NCBI GenBank assembly: GCA_014383605.1 | Contig: JACNHM010000362.1 | Span: 1-17,749, forward strand | Length of the DNA stretch: 17,749 nt | Direction: 5' to 3' | Source: Chloroflexota bacterium | Lineage (GTDB): Bacteria > Chloroflexota > Anaerolineae > UBA3071 | Part shown: one piece after another, positions 7,015-14,700 of the stretch | Position numbering within the stretch: position 1 is the stretch's first letter | Layout of the letters: each line of letters starts with the position of its first letter | Position numbers and translations under genes: made by a program | Notes under the pieces: generated by a model | What the model saw: only the letters and a program-made list of their open reading frames with translations | The model's database searches: none | What the model was told of the DNA's origin: nothing

Positions 7015-8985
7015 TCACCAAGAACGCAGCAGCAGCGGCAGGTAAGACCGCAGTGGCGTCGGTGTTGGCGTAGCGGTTGGCGTCGGCGTCTGTGTGGGCG
7101 TGGCCGTGGGCGTATCCGTCGCTGTGGCCGTGGGCGTCAGCGTGGGGGTCGGCGTGGCCGTGGGCGTGGGGGGCTCGGTGAAATCGCCCACCGCCCAGTC
7201 GTGGGACAGGGAACTCAGGCCGTTGCGGGTGACGCTGGTCTCGTCGAAGGCCGCGCGGTCGCAGTCCCACGCTCCCGTGCCGGCACCCTCCACGTAGCGG
7301 CAGACCCAGGCGTTGCTGGCCGGGACGACGGTGTGGGGCAGGGTCAGATTGACGACGTGCGTGGCGCTGCCCGTGGTCTCGGCCGTGATGGCCCACCACT
7401 GGCCGTTCATCTGCGTGGCCTGCGGGTGGTCGCCCATCGTTCGCTGCATCGTCAGGCCGGCCAGGCCGCCCTTGGTGGTGACGTTCACCTGCACCAGGGT
7501 GGGGCCGAAGGTGAAGATGCCGCGGCTGGTGATGGCCTTGGCCACGGTGTCGCTGTCCTCGACCCTCAGCTCGAAGGCCCCGACGTCGCAGCGCAGGTCG
7601 TCGCGGGGTTCGCCGCGCTGATCGGCGGCGATGGCCGCTCCAGCGAGATCCTGGCAGCCAGCGGGATCGCCGGCGTCAATGGCCGGGCTGTCGAAGCGCA
7701 GAGCATGGGTGGCCGTGGGGCCGCCGTTGTCCTGCAGCGGACCGAGCCGAGGATCAATGCCACTCAGATCCCCCGCCGACCCGAAATCGCAACTGGTGTC
7801 GCTATCGAGATTGTGACCTCCATTGACTTCGACGAACCCACCAAAGCAGTCACCACCAGCGTTGTTGGCCACCAGGGTGTTGTTGATGTTCATCTGAAAG
7901 CCAGTGCGGATGCCTCCCCCCTCGCTGGTGGCCTCATTGTCGGTGATCGTGCTGCTGCTGATGTTCACTGTGCTCACAAAGTAGATGGCACCGCCCTCCT
8001 CAGCTTGATTGCCGCTCAGCGTGCTGTTGTTGATGGTCAGGGGCGCTGCGTTATAGATGGCACCTCCCAGCTCCCCGCCCTGATTGCCATTGAGCGTGCT
8101 GTTGTTGACGGTCAGCAGGCCCGCGTCCGGATGATTGAAGATCGCTCCGCCAGCGAGCGAGGTAGCAGCAGTACCTGGCCCGGTCACCCTATTGTCGCTG
8201 AGGCTGCTGTTGTTGAGGGTCACCGTGCCCCCATTAGAGTTGAAGATAGCACCGGCCCAGAACGTGGCCTCGTTGTTGCTCAGAGCGCTGCCATTGATGG
8301 TCATCGGGCCTTCACGATTGTACACGGCACCGGCATAGTAGTCGGCCACGTTGCCTTCAAAGGTACAGTCATTGATGGTCACACTGCCGGCAACGTTGTT
8401 TGCGCCGCCGCCGTGTTGCAGGGCCCTGTTGCCACTGAAGATGCACCTGTGGACAGCCAGCGTGCCGCCGGCATTGTAGATGCCGCCACCTCGGTAGTTG
8501 GGAAAGACGTTGCTCTGGGCGAAGCCGTGGCGGATGGTCAGGTGCTGCACGGTCAGAGTGCCAGTCTCCACGACGTGCAGCACGCGGTCCACGCTGTCGC
8601 TCCAATCCGGTTGAGTGCCCGCCTGGACGACGGTGGTCGCCGCGCCCTCGCCGGCCAGCGTGATCTCGCTGGTGACGTCCAGGTCGCCGGTGGCATCAGC
8701 ATCCTCATCAATACCGGCCCGCGTCAGCGTGTAGGTGCCGGCGGGGAGGTTGATGGTGTCGGCGCCGCTGCCCGCGGTGCAGCCGCCAAAGGCGGCGTCG
8801 GTGTTGGCAGCCTGGATGGCTTCGCGCAGCGAGCAGCCGGCGCCAGCGCTGCCGTACTCATCGAGGGTCGTGGTGACGTTGATGGCCGCGGCGTGGGCCA
8901 CAGGCGGCGGGAGCAGGAAGACCGTTGCGGCCAGCAGAAGCGAGGAGAGGGCCAAGCGAAGCAGGCGCTCAGAAGAATGGCACAT
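7015..8985 (-). CDS. Secreted CSLREA-motif right-handed beta-helix protein
   Basis: From ATG 8985 the product is 656 residues. That start has the ribosome site GGGAGGA about six bases upstream and opens a clean signal peptide with a probable cut after AHA near residue 32; the frame runs on to 9120 without such support. CSLREAIQAANTD (51-63) is the CSLREA motif that caps many polymorphic outer-surface proteins. A series of repeats of the form 'I.NSTLSGN.A..GGAIYN' (about 165-370) should form a right-handed beta-helix. The C-terminal ~50 residues are a Pro/Thr-rich linker ending in SYLPLLLRSW, probably a surface-anchoring or export tail. The biochemical role is unknown; a surface or extracellular structural or adhesive function is inferred. 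It stands alone with a terminator behind it. Confidence 0.88.
   Translation of the reverse strand: MCHSSERLLRLALSSLLLAATVFLLPPPVAHAAAINVTTTLDEYGSAGAGCSLREAIQAANTDAAFGGCTAGSGADTINLPAGTYTLTRAGIDEDADATGDLDVTSEITLAGEGAATTVVQAGTQPDWSDSVDRVLHVVETGTLTVQHLTIRHGFAQSNVFPNYRGGGIYNAGGTLAVHRCIFSGNRALQHGGGANNVAGSVTINDCTFEGNVADYYAGAVYNREGPMTINGSALSNNEATFWAGAIFNSNGGTVTLNNSSLSDNRVTGPGTAATSLAGGAIFNHPDAGLLTVNNSTLNGNQGGELGGAIYNAAPLTINNSTLSGNQAEEGGAIYFVSTVNISSSTITDNEATSEGGGIRTGFQMNINNTLVANNAGGDCFGGFVEVNGGHNLDSDTSCDFGSAGDLSGIDPRLGPLQDNGGPTATHALRFDSPAIDAGDPAGCQDLAGAAIAADQRGEPRDDLRCDVGAFELRVEDSDTVAKAITSRGIFTFGPTLVQVNVTTKGGLAGLTMQRTMGDHPQATQMNGQWWAITAETTGSATHVVNLTLPHTVVPASNAWVCRYVEGAGTGAWDCDRAAFDETSVTRNGLSSLSHDWAVGDFTEPPTPTATPTPTLTPTATATDTPTATPTQTPTPTATPTPTPLRSYLPLLLRSW
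7054..7171 (-). repeat. Low-complexity Pro/Thr-coding repeat
   Basis: Degenerate hexamer-like units (gtgggc/gtggcc/gtcggc on the plus strand) encode alternating Pro-Thr and Ala-Thr pairs of the beta-helix protein's C-terminal linker. It is a coding repeat, prone to slippage, and not a CRISPR. Confidence 0.85.
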
Positions 8986-9005
8986 GGAAATCCTCCCAGG
9001 CGATA

Positions 9006-9026
9006 GAGGCGAGAGGCGAGAGGCGA
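9006..9026. repeat. Three tandem heptamers gaggcga before the beta-helix gene
   Basis: Three exact copies of gaggcga lie 21 bases ahead of the beta-helix start codon, so they probably fall in its 5' leader. The rest of 8986-9241 holds no gene, and no convincing promoter was seen. Confidence 0.7.
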
Positions 9027-9170
9027 GGTCATCTGTGGTTTCTCCGGGCAGGTGGTTCGAATAGCGGTTGCCAGTGCGGCAGCATCCTCCGTCCAACTGG
9101 CAGGGAATCGGTCTGCTCACTGTTCGCCGGAGCTCGGCCGCAGTCCCTTGTGAAGTGCTGCTGGATTCAG

Positions 9171-9210
9171 GCCGGTCTCTGACCCAGAGACAAGCTGGTC
9201 AGAGAGCGGC
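9171..9210 (-). terminator. Hairpin after the nucleotidyltransferase operon
   Basis: A 14-bp stem with one mismatch (9171-9184 with 9197-9210) encloses a 12-base loop, 32 bases past the stop codon of the downstream operon gene. It has no T tail, so it is a terminator-like or 3'-protective structure. Confidence 0.5.
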
Positions 9211-9241
9211 CCAAACCTGGCAGGGCCTTGAGACAATCATG

Positions 9242-9556
9242 CTACACATACGCCAGGTTGGAGTCATCACGAATGTAAGCCATCTGGCTGCCCAGGTAGG
9301 GCAAGGGGGGGAGATCGTGCCAGGACCGCAGCAAGTGGTATGCTGGCGAGGTGAGCAGGCGGCAAGCATCCACGGGTTCGCGCCACTCGCTGCGCCGGAT
9401 CTCGGCCACCGTCTGGGGAGAGGGCAGCAAGCCAAAATCCCACGCCGCACAGAGGCGGGCCAGGAAGTCTACCCGCTCGGCCAGAGTGTTCAGCTCTTCT
9501 GGCGGCTCGACATCGGGGTAGATAGCGGTATCCAGCCAATCATTCTGCGAGGGCAT
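9242..9556 (-). CDS. Uncharacterised 104-residue protein coupled to an AbiEii-like gene
   Basis: I do not recognise this protein. It is 104 residues, acidic and aromatic-rich, with several Trp residues, no signal peptide and no membrane segment. It begins with ATG at 9556 inside the end of the upstream nucleotidyltransferase gene (17-base overlap), with an AGGA ribosome site about eight bases ahead, so the two are very probably translated together. The open frame extends further upstream, but that part is the shadow of the nucleotidyltransferase. By context it could be the neutralising partner or an accessory of the nucleotidyltransferase; this is inference only. The usual AbiE antitoxin (AbiEi, winged helix) looks different and lies upstream of its toxin. 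Confidence 0.7.
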   Translation of the reverse strand: MPSQNDWLDTAIYPDVEPPEELNTLAERVDFLARLCAAWDFGLLPSPQTVAEIRRSEWREPVDACRLLTSPAYHLLRSWHDLPPLPYLGSQMAYIRDDSNLAYV

Positions 9557-10250
9557 CCAGAAATTCCTGCGCGAACCAGCGGCGCACCCTTTCCGCTTCC
9601 GCCCGCTTCGTGGGGTCGGCAATCTCCCCCAGCGGACGATGCTGAGCAATGCGCACCAGGTGAGTCTCCACAGCCAGGCGCGCCCGGACACTGTCGGTAT
9701 CACTGCCAGCCAACTCCTGGCGGAGCCGCCAGAATTGCCAGCATTCCTGTGGTGTGGTTAACCCTGCTTCACATAGCGCGTAGATGTCACGAACGTCTCG
9801 TGGCGCACCACGCTCCACCAGAGCCACCATCTTGCTGGCTACCAGGTCCGGGAAACTATCCAGCAACACATTCGTCCAAGGCGCCAGTGCAGATGGCTCC
9901 AGTTGAGCGGAACGATGTGCGATCTGAAAACTGAAGACCGTCTTCCCTTCGCACATCAGTTCCACACTGACCACGTCGCCCCAGGCACGTTTCCTGACCT
10001 GGCCAAAAAGCTGAAGCGTTGCTTCAATCACGCCGATCACCTGGCGGCGATCCTCAGTCGTGGCCGAGGAACCCCACCAGCCATCCACATCGTGGGTGGG
10101 ACGATAGTCAAGGTAATGCAGCAAGCCAAATGCACCGCCCAAAGAGAGCTTTTCTCCCAACCCCTCAACGGCCAGAGCGCGTACACAGGCCTCGGCATAG
10201 TCGGACATCTGTGTCGGACGACGGGGCTGCACCACGTCGCTGTTGCTCAT
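9540..10250 (-). CDS. AbiEii/AbiGii-like nucleotidyltransferase
   Basis: The 236-residue cytoplasmic protein has the layout of the AbiEii/AbiGii family, whose members act as NTP-transferase toxins of abortive-infection or toxin-antitoxin systems. The nucleotidyltransferase motif is LGGAFGLLHYLDYRPTHDVD (37-56), with the GG pair at 38-39 and metal-binding Asp54 and Asp56. A second conserved block, SKMVALVERGAPRDVRDIYAL (139-159), holds Lys140 and the RDxxD pattern typical of the family. The ATG at 10250 follows AGGAGA at a somewhat long distance; ATG 10208 is an alternative. It has its own promoter and overlaps the 104-residue gene. The family fold is well supported, while toxin activity is inferred. 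Confidence 0.8.
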   Translation of the reverse strand: MSNSDVVQPRRPTQMSDYAEACVRALAVEGLGEKLSLGGAFGLLHYLDYRPTHDVDGWWGSSATTEDRRQVIGVIEATLQLFGQVRKRAWGDVVSVELMCEGKTVFSFQIAHRSAQLEPSALAPWTNVLLDSFPDLVASKMVALVERGAPRDVRDIYALCEAGLTTPQECWQFWRLRQELAGSDTDSVRARLAVETHLVRIAQHRPLGEIADPTKRAEAERVRRWFAQEFLDALAE

Positions 10251-10296
10251 CTATTATGTCTTCTCCTGCTGTGTGCTCTGACCCAAAGCTGGACAG

Positions 10297-10325
10297 ATTA
10301 TACCATGCGCAAGCGATCCAAGCAA
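10297..10325 (-). promoter_or_regulatory. Promoter of the AbiEii-like operon
   Basis: On the minus strand the -35 is TTGCTT (10320-10325), the spacer is 17 bases, and the -10 is TATAAT (10297-10302) with TGG upstream as an extended -10. It lies just downstream of the terminator at 10344-10378 and about 50 bases before the ATG. Confidence 0.75.
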
Positions 10326-10343
10326 ACAGCCACTTCACGAAAC

Positions 10344-10378
10344 ACAGCCCCCTCCACCCAGGCGGCGAAGGGGGCTGT
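10344..10378. terminator. C5/G5 hairpin between two toxin modules
   Basis: A perfect 10-bp stem (acagccccct, 10344-10353, with 10369-10378) has a partly paired GC-rich centre. On the plus strand it runs into TGTTTTC, and on the minus strand into GTTTCG, so it can act in both directions. It separates the HepT-MntA unit from the AbiEii-like unit. Confidence 0.7.
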
Positions 10379-10397
10379 TGTTTTCATCTTTCCTGAT

Positions 10398-10468
10398 CCG
10401 CCGAAGTTGAACTCCGGCGGGCGGGGCCGGAAGTGAAACTTCCGGCCAACAGAGTTCCGTCGAAACTC
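10398..10468. repeat. REP-like cluster of successive hairpins
   Basis: Hairpin 1 (10398-10420) has 11-base arms matching at 10 positions. Hairpin 2 (10425-10447) has a perfect 10-bp stem with a gaa loop. Hairpin 3 (10452-10468) is weaker, gagtt with aactc. The first two share a GAAGT...ACTYC core flanked by CCG/CGG. The remaining bases to 10578 show no gene. It looks like a repetitive extragenic palindrome cluster. Confidence 0.65.
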
Positions 10469-10578
10469 CGATGGGGCACGCGCCAGTGCGGTTCAAGAGC
10501 CGGGACCCACACGGGATCGCCGCTGCCTCCACCCATGGCCGGATAGCAGAACCCGGCCGCACATAAACCGTATCTCAG

Positions 10579-11061
10579 CTAAACCTCCTCCACGAGTTGT
10601 TCCAGAAAGTCGGCAAACACCAGCAATTCCTGAGATACTTGTTCCATCGTAGGAGGCAGTTGCCTGATCAGCACCTCAATCTGCTCCGCATCCAGGTTGA
10701 ACGTGTACACATTGCGCACGACGTGTCGGAAACCCCGATAGCGGTCCAACCTGTCCCGCGCCTGCGGGCTCAATACGGGTGGCCTGACGCCAGGGATCTC
10801 GGCTGCCATCTGTCGCAGTAATTCCTCGTGCCAGTGCGGACCGGATGGTTTGGTCTGGTCTATTCCATCGGCGATGATTTCGAGCAGACGCTCTATGCCC
10901 GCGTAGAAACCGTGCAGATTCAGAGCCGCCGCATCCACGTAATAGTCGTCAGTGGACACCACAGCCCGCTGCCAGATGCGTGTGGCGCGTTCGACCACCT
11001 GTGCCAGCTCTGGCAGCTCAGTGCGAATCCGTCCAGCAATGGCTCGACAGACCGTTTTCAT
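10579..11061 (-). CDS. HepT-like HEPN RNase toxin
   Basis: The 160-residue all-helical protein fits the HEPN-domain HepT-like group. The RYRGFRHVVRNVY stretch contains an R-x5-H pattern (Arg107 to His113), the catalytic signature of HEPN ribonucleases. Such toxins cleave RNA and are silenced when the partner MNT nucleotidyltransferase adds AMP to a Tyr near the motif; Tyr108 and Tyr119 are nearby candidates here. Its ATG overlaps the stop codon of the mntA-like gene (ATGA), the standard arrangement of a coupled pair. HEPN membership and the pairing are well supported; the RNase activity is inferred. The protein is somewhat longer than classic HepT (about 130-145 residues). Confidence 0.82.
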   Translation of the reverse strand: MKTVCRAIAGRIRTELPELAQVVERATRIWQRAVVSTDDYYVDAAALNLHGFYAGIERLLEIIADGIDQTKPSGPHWHEELLRQMAAEIPGVRPPVLSPQARDRLDRYRGFRHVVRNVYTFNLDAEQIEVLIRQLPPTMEQVSQELLVFADFLEQLVEEV

Positions 11062-11438
11062 AGCGGCTCCCCTTCCCTCACAATAATGTCTCGCAACGCC
11101 GGCCGGCAGCTTTCCATAGTCACCAGGTCGATCCTGAAATCCGGTGAAAGGTCCTGCAGTTTGGCCACAGCCACAAAATAGTCGTCAGCTGGCAAGCCCC
11201 ACGCGGCCAAGTCTATGTCCGATGTCCTAGAAAACCAATGGCCGTGAACCAGGGACCCGAAAGCCGCCACCCGTGTAGCACCAAACTGCTCTTTCAACAA
11301 CGCCGTGGCACGTCGCACTACTTGCCAGGCGCGCTCCCGTCGTCGCGCCAATTCCTGCCGCTCCTTTTCCCACCGATGCTGTGCGGTGGCCCGATACACA
11401 GCCATTGCTTCCGGGCTCACTTGTAGAGCGATAGACAT
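11058..11438 (-). CDS. MntA-like minimal nucleotidyltransferase antitoxin
   Basis: The 126-residue protein has a polymerase-beta-type minimal nucleotidyltransferase core. GSLVHGHWFSRTSDIDL (61-77) supplies Gly61-Ser62 and Asp74/Asp76, and RIDLV carries the third acid, Asp104. In MntA-HepT (type VII) systems this enzyme adds AMP to the HEPN toxin to disarm it. The GS-to-DxD gap is 11 residues rather than the common 10. An Arg/Glu-rich helix fills residues 20-50. The start ATG at 11438 has a strong GGAGGA ribosome site seven bases upstream. It is first in the operon, ahead of the toxin, behind its own promoter. Confidence 0.88.
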   Translation of the reverse strand: MSIALQVSPEAMAVYRATAQHRWEKERQELARRRERAWQVVRRATALLKEQFGATRVAAFGSLVHGHWFSRTSDIDLAAWGLPADDYFVAVAKLQDLSPDFRIDLVTMESCRPALRDIIVREGEPL

Positions 11439-11546
11439 TCGCTTCTTCCTCCCTGGCTTGATCCCTAAGCTACCCCTTTCACCAGCGTTCCTGGTGGTTC
11501 TCCCTGTGTTCCTGCGGACCTCGATCTCACAGGAAAAGCCAACGTC

Positions 11547-11575
11547 ATTGTATCACAACTTCCTTCCACGTGCAA
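11547..11575 (-). promoter_or_regulatory. Promoter of the MntA-HepT operon
   Basis: On the minus strand the -35 is TTGCAC (11570-11575), the spacer is 17 bases, and the -10 is TACAAT (11547-11552) preceded by TGA as an extended -10. The leader to the MntA start is about 100 bases. Confidence 0.65.
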
Positions 11576-11592
11576 GGAAATCTTCAAAGCAA

Positions 11593-11625
11593 CAACCCCC
11601 CCCGCCAAAGCGGCGGAGGGGGTTG
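11593..11625 (-). terminator. Terminator hairpin of the macroglobulin gene
   Basis: A 14-bp stem with a single mismatch (11593-11606 with 11612-11625) and a loop of five is followed on the minus strand by a moderately T-rich tail (TTGCTTTG). It lies about 115 bases past the macroglobulin stop codon and just before the MntA promoter. Confidence 0.7.
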
Positions 11626-11628
11626 CTT

Positions 11629-11656
11629 GAGCTTTGGGTTTTGCACTTTGAACTTT
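11629..11656. repeat. Four degenerate heptamers of the form GNNNTTT
   Basis: The plus strand reads gagcttt, gggtttt, gcacttt, gaacttt in tandem. The array sits in the 300-base gap between the macroglobulin and MntA genes, beside the terminator hairpin. Nothing else coding is seen in 11439-11739; a small 7-bp hairpin (11737-11753) overlaps the macroglobulin stop codon. Confidence 0.6.
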
Positions 11657-11739
11657 CCCTGCATCTGCTCCCGCCGGACTGCCAAGTCCAGCGGAAAGGC
11701 GGTAGACCTGGCCGTCCACCGCGAGCCGGCAAGGCTCCG

Positions 11740-14700
11740 TCACTCCGTGACGGTGAAGACGCCGCCGGCGCCGCGGCCCCAGACCTCGGGGAAGTACATC
11801 TCGTAGGCCGTGGAGGGCAGCGTCAGGTAGCGGCCGGGCAGGCTGGCGCGCATCAGGTAGGTGTATTCGTAGGTGCCCCGGCGCAGCCAGGTGGCGAACA
11901 GCCCCACCTTCTCGTCACGTAACTCGCTGTGCGTGGGCAGCCACAGGTTCCACCACCAGGGGGCCTCCGGCGGCCTCTCGGCCAGCTCCATGTCCGGCCC
12001 CTCGTACAGGGCGCTGACTGTCTTCAGGCTGACGTCCACGGCCTCGCAGCCGGCGGGCAGCGGATCTTCCACGACCAGGTAGTGCAGGTCGTTGGGGGCC
12101 ACCAGGGTCAGCTTGACGCGGATGACGTCGCCCACCTGGGCCTGGCTCACGGGCGGGCAATCCTCGGCGCAATCGGCCATCTCGTAGCGGCGAGCGACGA
12201 CGATGCCCCGAGCCAGCGGCTCCAGCTCCTCCACGGGCAGGAAGGTGCGCAGGTGCGCCGTGTAGTAGAGCCGCCCCTCGCCGGTCTGATCAGCGGTCGG
12301 CGGCAAGCGCTCCAGCAGCAGGGCGTTGGCGCGGTCGAGGAAGAGCTGGGCGACGTTCGCCTTCAGCTCCACCGCTTCGCCCACATTCTCGGCGGTGGCC
12401 GTGCCCTGGCCCAGCAACTCGCCGTTGAGCAGCACCTGCCAGGAGTAGTCGGCCGCCAGCTCGCCGGAGGCGACCATCCAGTCGGTGAGGGCGATGAGCG
12501 CCCAGGCGGTCTCCTGCGTCGTCTCCCAGTGGCCGGCCTTGCGGGCCACCATCAGCCAGCGCACCACGTTGGGGGCCAGCGCTTCGACCCCTCCCCGGCC
12601 CTCCCCCTGCGAGGGGGAGGGAGTCAAGCGAGCGAAGGCGTCAAGCACGACGGCGGTGGAGCGGGTGTCGGTGTTCATCGTCCACCAGTCCACCGTGTCC
12701 TCCTCCCAGTGGGCGCCGGTGGCGGAGAGGATGGCCTCGCCCATCAGGTCAGCCAGCAGCGTGTCAATGCGGCTGCGCTCGCCTTCCTCTTCGACGAGAC
12801 CCAGAGCCATAGCCAGGTAAGCCTTGCCGTAGTGGCCCAGCTTCTCGCGGTAGTCGAAGAGGGCCACGGTGCGGCCCACGTCCGGCTGGCCGGCCTCGGC
12901 CAGGGCGAAGAGCATGAAGGCCTGCTGGTTGAGCTCCCACTCCTGCAGGTCGTCGGGATCGCGCAGTTGCCGCTGCAGGTAGCGGGCGGCGCGGCTCATC
13001 ACCGTCTCGTCCACCAGGAAGCCGGCCTCGTCGGCGTGGTACAGCCCGAAGAGCACGTAGGCGGTGAGGAAGGGGCGGCTGTCGTCGGCAGCCCACCAGC
13101 CCCAGCCGCCGTCGGTCTTCTGCTGGTTGGTGATGCGCTGCAGGCCGACGCCCACCATCTGCGCCAGCCTGGGCTCCAGGTCGGGCCGCTCGATGCCCAG
13201 CTCCCGCAGCGCCCGGTAGGTGAGCACGTTGGGCAGGAAGCGGCTCATGGTCTGCTCGACGCACTCCCACTCGTAGTGCTCCAGGTACTTGAGCCCCTCC
13301 TGCATGCCGGCGGCCAGCGACGGCTCCAGCTTGACGCGCAGGTCGCCCTGGGTGGGGTCGAGCACCTGCGGCAGGCGGATGACTTCCAACCGCGCCTCGC
13401 CGGCCAGCACCTGGCCGCTGGTGCCCACCACCTCCGGCGTGGAGTAGCGGTAGACGGGCAGCTTCAGCTCCACGGCGTCGTCGTGCCGCTCGCCCAGGGC
13501 CGTCCAGAGCAGGGTCACCTGGTCGCCCGGCAGCACGGCCACCGGCCAGGAGACCTTGACCAGCCCCTGCGCGGGCACGGTGACCTGCTGTACGGCGGGC
13601 CCCTTGATCTCCAGCCCCACGGCCTCCAGGCTGACCTCCACCTCCTCGTCGGTGGCGGTGTTGTTGTGCACCACGGCGGCCAGGTCGGCCTGGTCGCCGA
13701 CGACGAAGAAGCGGGGAGCCACCGGCCGCAGCAGCAGGTCCATGGTGGCCACCACGTCGCTCTGGGCCTCGCCCACTTCCGTGGCCGCAGTGATGCCGCG
13801 GCCGGTCATGCGCCAGGTGGTGAGGTTGTCGGGCAGGACCATGCTCACCTCGGCCTGGCCGGCGGCGTCGGTCTGCACGACGGGGTTCCAGTAGGCAATG
13901 TCGGGAAACTCGCGGCGCACGCTGGGTTCGGCGCCCGGCCCGCCACCGCCGCCCTTGGCTCCCCGCGCCTCTTCGGCCACCGCCTCCTCCACGACGCGGT
14001 TGAGGTTGGTGACCAGCGTGGCTGCCGTGCCCACGCCCACGCCCCGCTGGCGGTAGTAGTGGTCGAGCAGGCTGGGCCCCACGACGTCGGCCAGGGCCAG
14101 CACGGCCTTGTCCACCAGGGCCAGGGAGAACTCCGCCTGCACCGGCTGTCCGGCGTGGTCCTTGGCTTCTACGGTGTAGGTGACGGTGTCCCGCGGGCTC
14201 ACCCGCTGGCTGGAGGGGGTGATGGTCACGGCCAGCTCCTTCTCGGCGGTGGAGACAGGCAGCTCGACGTAGCCGATCTTGAAGGAGCCCAGCGGCTCGG
14301 CCGCGTCCATGCCTTTGACGATGACCACGGAGACGAAGACGTTGGGAATGTGCTCGTCGGTGATGGGCACCTCGATGGTCTCGCTGTTGGTGGTCAGCGT
14401 GAGCCGGCGGTGCTCGTAGATGTGGCCGCGCTCGATGGTCAGCAGCGCTTCCACCTGGCCCTGGAAGGGATGGGGGACGAGGATCTGGGCCACGTCGCCC
14501 GGCGCGTAGTCCTTCTTGTCGGCGATGAGGTCAATGCGGTCGGTGTTCTCCCGCCGCCAACTCACGAAGTCCTGGCCGCTGATCCACATGAAGGCGGAGC
14601 TGCGGATCTCATTGCCGCGGGCATCGGCGCCGGTGGCGATGATCTTGTACTCGCCGGCCTGGGGCGGCACCCACTCGAAGAGGGCCTTCCCCTCGGCGCC

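Noticed and set aside
7054..7171. A repeat array that could be mistaken for a CRISPR
   Set aside because: The units are about 6 bases, degenerate and in frame with a Pro/Thr-rich protein tail, with no spacer-repeat structure.
7201..9006. A 601-codon plus-strand frame opposite the beta-helix gene
   Set aside because: It is an antisense shadow in codon register; the minus strand has a signal peptide, repeats and a ribosome site.
8986..9120. An N-terminal extension of the beta-helix protein to 9120
   Set aside because: It would bury the signal peptide 45 residues inside the protein, while ATG 8985 has a strong ribosome site.
9557..9703. An upstream extension of the 104-residue gene to a start at 9703
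   Set aside because: This part overlaps the nucleotidyltransferase gene and has atypical composition (Arg/Trp-rich). ATG 9556 has a ribosome site and fits a coupled start.
10335..10562. A 75-codon minus-strand frame over the spacer between the toxin modules
   Set aside because: It runs through the REP-like hairpins and the terminator, has no ribosome site and has no recognisable features.
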